This document shows positions 31,646-41,683 of a stretch of 64,000 bases of DNA, in pieces. The stretch's first letter is position 1. Each line of letters opens with the position of its first letter. Under the pieces are notes generated by a model. That model made no database searches, was not told where the DNA came from, and saw nothing but the letters and a program-made list of their open reading frames with translations. The translations under genes and the position numbers were made by a program. The DNA is from Stomoxys calcitrans (lineage: Eukaryota > Arthropoda > Insecta > Diptera > Muscidae), in NCBI RefSeq assembly GCF_963082655.1, contig NC_081552.1, forward strand, positions 183,504,571 to 183,568,570, written 5' to 3'.

Positions 31646-32810
31646 CCATCTAGACCTGAAAAGAAAGTGGAAACTACGGAGGACATACACATAATTGTCA
31701 AGCGGATCACGAAGGCCCTGAATGAACCAAGGGTCAAACAGCAACCACCATAGTGGACCGCAGAACTAGTTGGTCTAAGGAAGGCTGCAGAAAACTCCTC
31801 AACAGGGCGAAAACCACAAGGACACCACCTTATTGAGACGTCTATAAGCCTGAGCTAGGAAAATACCGGGGCGAGCTGAAAAAGGCTCAAAACAAATCCT
31901 GGGTGGAATTCTGCAGCTCCGTGGATGATTAATCTGAGGCCTCTAGGTTAAGGAAGATCCTATCCTCGAAACCTATTACGGTGGGATATATTCAGAAGTC
32001 TGTATGGAGAAGAGAATGTATGGACAATGTCTAGTGAGAAAATGTTCGAACTACTCGTTAATACACATTTCCCGGGAACTCTCCAACGGACAGCGTGGAG
32101 CCAGAAGAAATTGTCAAAATTTTTGCCCATGAACACAATGTCTAGTGAGGAAATATTCGAACTACTCGTTAATACACATTTCCCGGTAAACTCTCCAACG
32201 GACAACGTGGAACCAGAAAAGGTTATCAAAATTTTTGCCCATGAACATTCCACTGAGGAACAAAAGCATGAACATTCCACTAAGGAATAGGAGCAAACTT
32301 CTCAAATATCAAATCCTGTGTGGAATTCTGCAGCTCCGTGGATAATTAATCTGAGGCCTCTAGGTTGAGGAAGATCCTATCCTCGAAACCTATTACGGTG
32401 GGATATATTCAGAAGTCTGTATGGAGAAGAGAATGTATGGACAATGTCTAGTGAGGAAATGTTCGAACTACTCGTTAATACACATTTCCCGGGAACTCTC
32501 CAACGGACAACGTGGATCCAGAAGAAATTGACAAAATTTTTGCCCATGAACATTCCACTAAGGAACAGAAGCATGAACATTCCACTAAGGAATAGGAGCA
32601 AACTTCTCAAATATCAATGAGTGGGGAAATTTTGTCTATAGTCGAAAATCGTTTGGGCGATAAAATGTTTTGATTTCTTTACGACGCCTGGCCCCGATGA
32701 TGTATCACCGGTTGAATTACAAGCTGTGCCCGATATCGTATATATCTGTGGTATGGAGAGACACAAAGGTCATTTTCATTTTAAAAGCCTGGAAACCTTA
32801 CCATACAATA
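31646..32810 (+). pseudogene. Non-LTR retrotransposon fragment with nested tandem duplications
   Basis: Homologous to 8281-8900 (TAGACCTGAAAAG, GTCAAGCGGATCACGAAGG, GAGCTGAAAAAGGCTCAAAA). It derives from the linker/RT start, with AELKKAQNKSWVEFC-like coding now broken. At 31894-32617 the segment is duplicated (separate entry). The last part contains GATGTATCACCGGTTGA, the SPVELQ region of the RT. Confidence 0.65.
31894..32617 (+). repeat. Direct tandem duplication (417 bp and ~307 bp) with an internal ~110-bp duplication
   Basis: Unit 1 (31894-32310) and unit 2 (32311-32617) both run from AAATCCTG.GTGGAATTCTGC to CAAACTTCTCAAATATC. Inside unit 1, AATGTCTAGTGAG...TTTTTGCCCATGAACA occurs twice in a row (about 32027-32137, 32138-32247). 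Unit 2 has that part once. Confidence 0.85.
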
Positions 32811-32960
32811 TGTAAAGCGTGCTAAGTTCGTCCGGGCCGAATCTTATATACCCTCCATCATGGATCGCATTTGTCAAGTTCTTTGCCCAGTATCTCTTTA
32901 TATGCAAACAAAGGACAACGGATAACATTTTCTATGCTATTAAAGCTATACCAGGTTATG
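32806..32960 (-). mobile_element. DINE-1-like 3' fragment
   Basis: TAAAGCGTGCTAAGTTCGTC, then GGGCCGAATCTTATATACCC is the hairpin end. It is cut off after ~155 bp. 32961-33349 contains no sequence I can classify. Confidence 0.65.
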
Positions 32961-33349
32961 TCAGTTCTCTTCAAAGCTGCTCACCGTGGCTCCTGCTAAC
33001 GAGTTAGCCGCCAACTCAAGATCTATTGTACCATTAAGCACAGAGCTAAACGTAGTGGTTCGAAGCTTCAACACGTTCGGCTTAACGATCGGAGTTATAT
33101 CTTCTAGAATTCCTGTGTGGTGACCATAGCCCTTACTTAGATTTTCTTACACCCCAGAACATAAGCCTGCAACTATTTTCCACAGTGTAACGTGAAATGT
33201 TAAGTTGTCACACCAAAGAAAGGAAGTGACTTAGAGCATGCCTATTTACTCAGTTGACTGTTACAAACCGTTTCATCTTTTATCTGAACTTAGAAAATAT
33301 TTCCAAAAGCTTTGATTTTCGGCTCGTCTTCTTCAACTTATGATCCTAA

Positions 33350-33662
33350 GTTTCGAGATATCATTCTCGAATTATGAATATTTGAACCGATATCCCGATT
33401 TTACTTCTTAAGCTCCTAAAAGGCCCAATTCTTATCCGATTTGGCAGCAATTTTGCTCAATGACTTCCACTAGGGTCTCCAACATCCAAACCATCCAAGC
33501 TTGGCCCGAATCGGTCCATAACCTGGTATAACTTTAAGAGCATAGCAAATTGTATCCGCTATCCTTTGTTTGCCTTTAAAGACATAGTGGGCAAAGAATT
33601 TGATCCATGGTGGAGGGTATATAAGTTTCGGCCCGGCCTTACTTACCAAGCTTTTATTTGTT
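33350..33662 (+). mobile_element. DINE-1-like 3' part, subfamily A
   Basis: One to two monomers, then GATCCATGGTGGAGGGTATA and a hairpin damaged by deletion (GCCCGGCCTTACTTACC), ending AAGCTTTTATTTGTT. Confidence 0.65.
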
Positions 33663-33682
33663 TTATGGAAACCTCACCATAT

Positions 33683-34671
33683 AACAAATAAAAGCGTGGT
33701 AAGTTAGGCAGGGCCGAATCTTATATATCCACTATGGATCGCATTTACCAAGTTCTATGCCAGGTATCTCTTTATATGCAAACAAAACATAATGGAAAAG
33801 AAGTGCTATGCTATTGGAGCTATGCCAGGTTATAAACCTATTTGGACTTGGATGTTAAAGACAATAGTAGATCTCATTGCGCAAAATTTCAACCACATCG
33901 GATAAGAATTGCGTCCCAGAGGGACTTAAGACGTAAAAAGGAGAGAGAGATGCATGGGAGCTATATCAGGTTATGGAACGATAAGACCATATTTGGCACG
34001 TATATTAGAAGGCATAGAAGAAGTCACTAAATTGGATAAAAATTACGCGCTCCAGAGGCTCAAGAAGTAAAATCGGGGGTTCGGTTTATATGGGAGCTAT
34101 ATTAGGTTTAAGACCAATTCTCCTCTCTCCAATACTTGGCACTTCCATTAAATGTCATAGTACAAAATTTCAGCCAAATCCGATAAGAATTTCGTCCTCT
34201 AGATGCTCAAGAAGTCACATTGGGAGGTCGGTTTATATGGGAGCTATATCAGGTTTGAACCATACTTGGCGCGTAAGTAGGAGGTCATCGGAGAAGTCAT
34301 TGTTCATAACTTCAGCAAAATCAGATAAGAATTGCGCCCTTGGGGGGCTCAAGAAGTACAATCTGGAGATCGGTTTATATGGGAAATATATCTAAATATT
34401 GACAGATATGGCCCATTATAATCCCAACCGACCTACTCTAATGGGAAGTATATGTGCAAAATTTCAAGCGCCTAGCTTTACTCCTTCGAAAGTTTGCGTG
34501 CTTTCCACAGACGGACGGGTAGGCGGACCGACATGGCTAGATCGACTTAGAATGTCAAGACGATCAAGAATATATATGCTTTATGGGGTCATAGACGAAT
34601 ATTTCGAGGAGTAACAAACAGAATGACGAAATTAGTAAGGGTATAATAATATATGGTGGAGGGTATAATAA
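33683..34671 (-). mobile_element. DINE-1-like element, subfamily A
   Basis: Starts AACAAATAAAAGCGTGGTAA, with six monomers; ends ATATGGTGGAGGGTATAATA. Its last ~370 bp and the next ~120 bp recur at 37694-38191. Confidence 0.78.
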
Positions 34672-34799
34672 ATAGCCAAGTGTTAGGTGGACCGCCCCAA
34701 TATGGGACTTAAATAAAAGACTTTTGGGATTAGAACACGAATTTGATATACACATTTTGGGCCAAGTGCCAACCCAACAAAACCTTCACGAGAGGATGG
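34300..34799 (+). repeat. Duplicated ~500-bp block, source-like copy
   Basis: From GTTCATAACTTCAGCAAAATC to CACGAGAGGATG, it matches 37697-38191 with few differences. The block spans the junction of a DINE-like 5' region with a Helitron minisatellite fragment (34675-34790), so it is not one transposon family. Confidence 0.85.
34675..34790 (+). mobile_element. Helitron-like minisatellite fragment
   Basis: GTGTTAGGTGGACCGCCCCA, ATATGGGACTTAAATAAAAG and TAGAACACGAATTTGATATA are one unit of the ~110-bp array seen at 1-1350. A weaker trace is at 35370-35450. Confidence 0.5.
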
Positions 34800-34941
34800 A
34801 GTATAAAGAGATTTAGACATAAATAAAACACGGGTGATTAGATTTTATCTGTTATAAAAGGATGTCTTAATTGGTGTGAGACTTAAAGCCCAAATGGACC
34901 GAAAGCGTTGCAAATTTGTTAACTTTTCCGCATTACTTTTG

Positions 34942-35129
34942 TGGAGGCCACCGCAGCCCAGAAGTTAGTATGTCCGCCCATGACGCTGAACGCATGGGTT
35001 TGAATCCTGGCAAGAACATCATGCTGGCAACATTTGGGAGGAACTGTACCTTTTGGTATGGCGATTAAAAACTTCTCCACAAACTGGTGTCGCATTGCGG
35101 CACGCCGTTCGGACTCGGCTATAATAAAG
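34942..35129 (+). mobile_element. tRNA-derived SINE, copy 1
   Basis: GGAGGCCACCGCAGCCCAGA, then GACGCTGAACGCATGGGTTTGA and ATCCTGG form a degraded tRNA-like head. The body ends CACGCCGTTCGGACTCGGCT followed by ATAATAAAG. It matches 39022-39226. The flanking 34800-34941 and 35130-35806 stretches hold nothing else I can support apart from the trace above. Confidence 0.7.
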
Positions 35130-35806
35130 AGAACGAGTGATTTGGTAAAATGAACTGAAGAAAGTTCTCTTAAGAAATCTTGCTACAGTCCGGCTGAGCG
35201 AACAAGGTCAAGGAGAGGTTGTTGGGGATTCGCGAACAAGTTCCATGACAGGTTGTAAGAGAACTATAACAGCTACTCTTTCTACGTCCAGCTAAGTGAA
35301 AAGATCGAAGGAGGGTGATGGGGAAAGGAACAATAATTCAATCATATGAACTTACACAGACAAAATATGGGTCTTAAATGAAATGTATTCGGGAGTTGAG
35401 TACAAATCTAATATAAAGTATTCCATGCCACCCCAATACATGTTCATAAATCATAAAAAATTTCATTTAATTAACAAAATAAAAAAAAAAAAACATTAAA
35501 AAAAGTAAGGAGTAATAATTACTTGTATTTTATTCCATTTAATCACATATATAACGAGGTACACAGATAGTGAAATGACACATTTATAAATCTCTTAAGA
35601 CAATATTTAAGGTAGACTGTCAAAAAAAGTGTATGTATGCAGGTGTAATCGAATCGTTTCTTAGCAACTTAGCGCTTTCCATTCAATAAACCTGATAAGT
35701 TTAAGACCACCATTAAGAAAGGAATCTCGGTTTTACAGAACGTTCATTAATCACATGCTTAAATTTCTGAGTTTGAATGATCGTACCTTTCCCCTCCCAA
35801 GTGTAT

Positions 35807-36304
35807 TCAGTTGAAAAGTTTCTTCAGATTCGCCATTTGCGTTCGATTGTAGGTGGTCATCAATTGTTTGGCGCGATTTAATTCATTTAAGATTTGTTTA
35901 TTATCAGGTACCAGATCGTGAGCCTTTTTCAAATTGGCAATGGCTTCTTCATAGTTGTTTAAAGCCATTTGTGCTTGGCCCAAGCGATAATAGGCCTTAC
36001 CGCATTCCGGATCCAAACGTAGAACCTCACGACAACAGTAGCGGGCATTGGTATAATTTTTTAGTTTGATCTCCACAGCAGCCATATTCAGATTGTTGAG
36101 GTTGGCAAAATGATCGAGCTTCTTGAGATCATCATCGGTACACTTGAGGTGTTCCAGCTCTTGCCAATCGTAGCGTTTGCGTAACAGATTATAGTAACGA
36201 TTAGCTTTTCGATATTTCTGGCGAGCTTTGTAGTATTCCTGCAGGGTAAAGAAATGATTGCCGGCATTGCGAATACGTGTGAGAATGTTAACCAGTTCAT
36301 CGGA
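35807..36304 (-). CDS. CG8336: Cyclophilin-40-like gene, exon 5 (TPR domain, stop)
   Basis: Acceptor TTTTCCTAG, then [18 protein letters not shown]; 165 codons to TGA at 35809-35807 after MANLKKLFN. It carries all TPR helices. Confidence 0.93.
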   Translation of the reverse strand, partial: SDELVNILTRIRNAGNHFFTLQEYYKARQKYRKANRYYNLLRKRYDWQELEHLKCTDDDLKKLDHFANLNNLNMAAVEIKLKNYTNARYCCREVLRLDPECGKAYYRLGQAQMALNNYEEAIANLKKAHDLVPDNKQILNELNRAKQLMTTYNRTQMANLKKLFN

Positions 36305-39300
36305 CTAGGAAAAGGTAAATTGAAAACGGTTGTTAGGTATATTTTTTATTTACTGCATTACAAATAGCTTTGTACGGTTTTGACAACAATATGTTTACGC
36401 TCCTTAGTGTCATTGGACATATCTTTTATGGGAGTTAAACTAATTTCGCCATTCCGACCTCGATATATTGGTATATTATTTTAGGTCAATCTACCGTCTG
36501 TCCATCTGTGTTAAAACACATGCAAACTTTTGAATGAATTAGGAGGTCAAAAAAGGAAGGACAAGAAGTGGTAGAACCTTAGGGTACTAAGGAAGGATGA
36601 CAGGCGTGCTTTTAATGCAGCTAGTGTAAGTTTGTGGAAGGGACGAGTTATGGGATGTCTATAAGGACAAGTTAAGAGTATACAACAATGAATTAATAAG
36701 GTCTAAATAAGAGGATTATGTCCAATTAATTGAGGAATTATCGAGTGTGATGTATACTTCAAGACTGCGGAAGCTGATGACCAAGGACTCTCCTAATACT
36801 GGTAACTTTGGGGAGCCAGATGGAAAATGGACGGATTCATTACACTCCACGCTTCTTCATTTGTTGGAGAAGCACTTTCCTGGCAACGAGTCAACGGGCC
36901 GGATGGTAGGGGCTTATGCCCACGAGGAATTCCGTCACGGATACATTAACGAACTAGGTAGTGACTCGAGGAAGCGTTCACTTTGTTCTACAAACCTTTG
37001 GGCCTTACAAGTCTCCGAGGCCTGATGGCATTTGCGCCAAGGCGCTGCAGGAGACTTTTGAAACTTTATCAGACTGGTAAGTCAGTTTGTTTCGTGCATG
37101 TCTAAGACTATCCTATGTGCCCCAGTCTCGGAGGAGGGTCAAGGTGGTTCTCACTCCCAGGGCGAGGAGGCTGCAATATAGTGCGGCCAAGGATTTTAGG
37201 CCAATAAGTCTTTCTTCCTTATTCGTTAAGACACTAGAGAGGATTCTGGATATGCATATTAGGAACAAGTTGAGTGCATGCTCACATCAGGGGGTCACAT
37301 CAAAACAATCGACTCCGCTTTACATATCACCTGGAGAGATCTCTTGAGTACAAGGATTTTACAAATTCCTTGGTGTGGTTCTGGATAGTAAGTTGTATCG
37401 AAGAAGGTGTTTGGGACACTTTGCGATACCGATATTTGGGACAAAACTTGAAACAAAAAAGGTCAAGGTTACGTGGATGACCCAGTTATTCTTGCACCGG
37501 GCAAATTTGTTCTCACTGTGCTGCAGGTGCTGAACAGAGCTTTGGATGCACGTCATGCTGAACTAAAGAATGCGGATCAAATTTGCATTTGCATTATGTG
37601 GTCTCGTCAGCTCTGTAATACACAGTGGAATAATACTCAGTTCTGTCATAATGCCGCCCTTCGATTTGCAACGGGCTGTCACCTCAGTTCTCCAATTGTT
37701 CATAACTTCAGCAAAATCGGATAAGAATTGCGCCCTTGGGGGGCTCAAGAAGTACAATCTGGAGATCGGTTTATATGGGAGATATATCTAAATATTGACA
37801 GATATGGCCCATTATAATCCCAACCGATCTACACTAATGGGAAGTATATGTGCAAAATTTCAAGCGCCTAGCTTTACTCCTTTGAAAGTTTGCGTGCTTT
37901 CCACAGACGGACGGGTAGGCGGACCGACATGGCTAGATCGACTTAGAATGTCAAGACGATCAAGAATATATATGCTTTATGGGGTCATAAACGAATATTT
38001 CGATGAGTAACAAACAGAATGACGAAATTAGTAAACCCCCATCCTATGGTGGAGGGTATAATAAATAGCCAAGTGTTAGGTGGACCGCCCCAATATGGGA
38101 CTTAAATAAAAGACCTTTGGGATTAGAACACGAATTTGATATAAAAATTTTGGGCCAAGTGCCAACCCAACAAAACCTCCACGAGAGGATGCATATGAGA
38201 ACTGTCACCTCAGTTCTCATATGCATCATCTCCATCAGGAGACAAATATCTTACCAGTGCTAAAACATAACTACATGGTGTCTAACTAATACCTTTTGGG
38301 CTGTTATCGCAGAGACCATCCAAATCATCATCTTAAGGATAGATATCCAAGGCCCAGATCAATATCATGTAGAGCGTGAGGTTCAGCGTTATAAGAGAGA
38401 ACCTCTGGATGAAGCGGCAGAGCATTCCAAAACTGTGTGGCCTAATCTAGACTTGAAGAGGTGTACCGCTTTGCTGTCATTGGCTAGAACAGACGTCTCA
38501 GTCATTGTGTCCGTCATGACAGGTCACTGTCTAATCGGAAAACATGCTGACAGAGTGAAGGTTGCCGCAACGACTTTTGCAGAAGCTGTGAGGACATCGG
38601 AGAAGAAGTTACTTTAGAACACCTTCTGTGTGTGTGTCCCGCACTAGCAGTCAGAAGGAATTCCACTTTAGGTTCTCATATCTTTGAGAACCTGTCCGAT
38701 TTAGCGGATGTGAACATTCCCAAATTGTTGGGCTTTTTAAGGCGATCTGTATGGTTCAACGGTAGGAACTAGGAACTTCGTTTGTTTCTGTGGTATCATA
38801 ATGGACGAAAACGTCGATGTGACCTGATGGCAGGCTGCCACTTAAACCTAACCTATCTTTCTTTTTAATAGGTTCAGTTTAAGAGTGACTTAACAGCAGA
38901 CCACAACGTATGAATACCGTCACTTTAGTTACATTGTTCTAGGTTTAAAATCCGCATATCTTCGTTAACCACCCCATTGATTTTTAAGTTCAGTTCACTT
39001 TCCTAGAACTACACTATGGACTGGAGGCAACCGTAGCGCAGAGGTTAGCATGTTCGCCTATGACGCTGAACGCCTGGGTTCAAATCCTGGCGAGACCATC
39101 AGAAAAAATTTTTAGTGGTGGTTATCCCCACCTAATGCTGGCGACATTCGTGAGGTACTATGTAAAAACTTCTTCTCAAAAGAGGTGTCGCACTGCGGCA
39201 CGCCGTCCGGACTCGGCTATAAAAAGTAGTTCCCTTATAATTGAGATTAAACTTGAATCGGACCGCACTCATTGATATGTGAGAAGTTTGCCTCTGTTCC

Positions 39301-41057
39301 TTAATGGAATGTTCATGGGCAAATTTGAATTTTGCACTATGGACGATGTAAGTAGTATAACCCATAAAAGTCTCCAAAACCGCACCCACTTATTAATACT
39401 CATTTCATCTACATACCGAAAATTCTTTAAATTTATCCTCCCAATCTTGTGGATATGGTGGCAGGCTGTCATGGGTCTCATCTTTGTCGTTTATTCCCCA
39501 GTCTTCGCCCAATGGTATTTCTCCACAATTCACAATGACAATTTCCTTAAATCAAAAGACATTTCATGTAAAATAGTAATGGAACAATAAAACAGATGGA
39601 CTTACTTTTGTTGGTATACCATCGTCGCCGGTATTTTGATCCATTTCTCCAATAATACCAAGGCCTCTTAAAACTTTACCCACCACTACATTTGTACCAT
39701 TGAGATTATCACAGGCCATTGATGTTATAAAGAATTGTGAACTATTCGTATTTGGTTGACCAAAATTAGCCATGCTAACGATACCTTCATCCGAATGCTG
39801 AGCGTTAAAATGAGAAAGGAAACAAATACCTGGATATTGGTATTGGTAAAACTTAATGATGATATAACAGATGATGATTATTCCGAACTTCTAAAGGGAA
39901 ACTAAACTTGACTGTGGCCAACTTTGTATAGGGAAAAGTAAAGATTTTTCTGGTATGGGTGACCTATGTCTAGTTCTGAATCGGTATTGAAAAACGTATA
40001 AAAACATATTTAGATGGCCTGGGAGGGGATAACCACCGCAAAGATTCAAGCACATGACAGCCGGTTGTTCGTACCGGATTGACCCGATGGATTAATTTAT
40101 CGGCAAGACAGCCGCCTCAGTGTTCAACACACTGCTACAACAACAACAACCGCAAAGATTTGTTTTCTGATTTTCTCGCCATGATTCAAACCCAGTGGTT
40201 CGAATCTCTGTTCCATGGTGGCATCACTGCAGCTTATTAGAAGGATCTAAATAACATTCACAAGGTCAAAATAGCGAAAAAGAGGAAAAAAAAACATAGA
40301 ACCTGATGAAGTTCACATGCGTTAGGAAACCAAGTTAGTTTTGGCAACAACATTAGCGAAGACAGTCCAGCTTTCTAGGAGGGGGTTAAACCAATTGAAT
40401 AACAATAAAATAAACAAATTCTATCGAAAACAATGACATTATCTAAATTCTGGGGGTAGCTTATGGGCAACAGTGCCATTGTTTATATGGTCTCCCCAAT
40501 GGGGTCACCACTTTGAACACGTCCACAGATATATCCATGGATTGTTGAACATGGTTATAAACACTTCTGGTTTTTTGTCTTTCCTTGTGGCTATTGAATT
40601 GAATTTAAAGAAAACTGATTGCACTTACCTCTAGTTTAAAATTTTCATCTTCAAATACGGTGCCATAGATACTTTCGCCCCCACTACCATCATTATTGAC
40701 CACATCACCACTCTGGGCCACATAGACTCTGGTCACCTTATGAAATCGTATACCCTTGTAGTGAAGCGGCTTTCCCAATTTGCCGATGCCTTTTTCGCCG
40801 GTGCACAAAGCACGAAAGTTTTCAGCTGTTTTGGGTACAACATCTTTGCGTAGTTCAATTATCATGCGTCCAGCTGTAGATTAAAACATAAAAACAACAC
40901 TAATTTAGCAATGCTCTGGGATAAACGGTGTTCCAAGAGGCAGACACACATACACACTGTGCGTCTCCTTTATTTTACCAAATTCTTTGTCAATGTTGAT
41001 ATCTAGGAAAACTATGGGATTATTTTTGTCGCATGGCTCTAATAGCGCCCTATTCAT
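35807..41057 (-). CDS. CG8336: Cyclophilin-40-type peptidyl-prolyl isomerase with TPR domain (five exons, 380 aa)
   Basis: Exons in order are 41057-40979, 40873-40629, 39797-39606, 39545-39417 and 36304-35807. They join in frame with GT/AG at all introns and end in TGA. Residues ~13-185 are a cyclophilin domain ([57 protein letters not shown]). Residues ~220-370 hold the tetratricopeptide region ([51 protein letters not shown]). Length and layout match PPID/Cyp40, a cytosolic Hsp90 co-chaperone whose TPR binds the C-terminal EEVD. The start ATG has an in-frame TAA two codons upstream. The catalytic residues are substituted (see finding), so enzyme activity is doubtful. The symbol is that of the Drosophila gene I recall as closest. 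Intron 4 is 3.1 kb of transposon debris. Confidence 0.93.
36417..36545 (+). mobile_element. DINE-1-like 5' fragment in intron 4
   Basis: TTTTATGGGAGTTAAACTAA, CATTCCGACCTCGATATATT and TCAATCTACCGTCTGTCC are degraded forms of the conserved 5' block. Confidence 0.4.
37694..38201 (+). repeat. Duplicated ~500-bp block inserted in the retroelement pseudogene
   Basis: 37697-38191 repeats 34300-34799. The insert is flanked on both sides by CTGTCACCTCAGTTCTC (37677-37693, 38202-38218). Removing it restores an RT-like reading ([14 protein letters not shown]). Confidence 0.88.
38188..38227. repeat. Perfect hairpin, 17-bp arms, 6-base loop
   Basis: GATGCATATGAGAACTG at 38188-38204, loop TCACCT, CAGTTCTCATATGCATC at 38211-38227. 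It lies exactly at the right edge of the inserted block. Confidence 0.93.
39022..39226 (+). mobile_element. tRNA-derived SINE, copy 2, in intron 4
   Basis: The head is tRNA-like with an internal RNA polymerase III promoter: box A TAGCGCAGAGG (39034-39044) and box B GGTTCAAATCC (39077-39087), 32 bases apart. The body ends CCGTCCGGACTCGGCTATAA. It is antisense to the host gene and close to its exon 4. Confidence 0.82.
39417..39545 (-). CDS. CG8336: Cyclophilin-40-like gene, exon 4
   Basis: Acceptor GATTTAAG, donor TCG|GTATGT; 43 codons. It encodes [20 protein letters not shown], then the [10 protein letters not shown] linker to the TPR region. Intron 3 is only 60 bp (39546-39605). Confidence 0.9.
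39606..39797 (-). CDS. CG8336: Cyclophilin-40-like gene, exon 3
   Basis: Acceptor ACGCTCAG, donor AAAA|GTAAGT; 64 codons in phase 0. It encodes [13 protein letters not shown] through [12 protein letters not shown], the second half of the barrel. Confidence 0.93.
40047..40148 (+). mobile_element. Short SINE-like retroposon with (CAA)n tail, copy 2
   Basis: 102 bp between perfect 12-bp duplications ACCGCAAAGATT (40035-40046 and 40149-40160). Core ATGACAGCCGGTTGTTCG, ACCGGATTGACCCGAT, GCCTCAGTGTTCAACACACT, then CTACAACAACAACAAC. It lies in intron 2 of the cyclophilin-40-like gene. Confidence 0.85.
40629..40873 (-). CDS. CG8336: Cyclophilin-40-like gene, exon 2
   Basis: Acceptor CTACAG, donor GAG|GTAAGT. 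The split codon G|CT gives Ala, then [10 protein letters not shown]. It holds the R55-equivalent loop ([14 protein letters not shown]). Intron 1 is 105 bp; intron 2 (39798-40628) is 831 bp and contains a short SINE-like unit. Confidence 0.93.
40979..41057 (-). CDS. CG8336: Cyclophilin-40-like gene, exon 1
   Basis: 26 codons plus one base, from ATG 41057-41055 to ...GAATTTG|GTAAAA. It encodes the [10 protein letters not shown] first strand of the cyclophilin barrel. No clear TATA box is visible in 41058-41290. Confidence 0.88.
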
Positions 41058-41289
41058 TATTTACAAAACAAAGCAAGATACTAAATTAATAAAAAAACAG
41101 ATATAAAAAGTTCTGATTCTAAGTGATAACACTGGGAAGAAACTAAATTTGCGGTAATCAAAACAAACGAAGTAAAATTATAATGTTGCCATATCGGCAA
41201 ATGCAAACCACCTGTGTTTAACACAACGTACAAAAACCATAGGAGGGTTCACACTATAGTATTTATTGTACAATTAATCTCAAGCTGAG

Positions 41290-41470
41290 TCAGGATCAGG
41301 GATGCCAACTTAATGCTTTTGCACTAGATTTAGTGCTTTTTGGGTCATCAAAAACCCGACTAGTGCTAAACGAAAAAAGGCACTAAGTGGGCTCTTCTTG
41401 CAATTCTAGTTAGTGCTTTTTACCCTTTTTTTAAATTTGAAATATTTTCTGTCAGTTAATATCACCAGGA
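41290..41470. repeat. Unclassified repeat-like segment with inverted TAGTGCTTTTT motifs
   Basis: TAGTGCTTTTTGGGTC and AAAAAAGGCACTA face each other around 41318-41384, and GTTAGTGCTTTTT recurs at 41409. I associate the phrase GGGATGCCAACTT with dispersed insect repeats but cannot name a family. 41058-41289 and 41471-41683 show nothing definite. Confidence 0.3.
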
Positions 41471-41683
41471 GCTTTATACTAGCATGTTTCATCAAACGTA
41501 AATTTCCCTAAAGGAATAGGAAATATGTATTTCATTCATATCAATGTGTGCAATCTGGTTAAAGTGTTGGCCTCATGATTACAGATTACTTCCTTCCGAG
41601 TTTGAACGAAGCGCAGCTTAACGACACCTCCTCGAATAAAAGACTTAATTGATGAATACATCACCAATGTATCCAACATCACT

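Larger units (their letters stand above)
36550..38870 (+). pseudogene. Non-LTR retrotransposon pseudogene in intron 4, split by an insertion
   Basis: Antisense to the host gene. Pieces in order are a linker ([17 protein letters not shown]), RT start ([13 protein letters not shown] in a shifted frame; [20 protein letters not shown] at 37183-37250), and post-RT ([14 protein letters not shown], continuing after the insertion as [20 protein letters not shown]). It ends with a [25 protein letters not shown] module at 38575-38770 and CCTAACCTA near 38850. Most of the RT core is deleted. The C-terminal module matches that of the element at 13720-15640. Confidence 0.72.

Noticed and set aside
39022..39095. 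Possible functional tRNA gene
   Set aside because: The pol III boxes are there, but no acceptor stem pairs with a 3' strand and the homology continues into a SINE body shared with 34942.
40300..40335. CTGATGAAG...GGAAACC resembling a hammerhead ribozyme core
   Set aside because: The segment between the two conserved parts does not pair into a stem, and no matching helices I and III are visible.
41545..41640. Possible further tRNA-like SINE head
   Set aside because: GTTAAAGTGTTGG and GAGTTTGAACG loosely resemble boxes A and B, but there is only one copy and no defined body.
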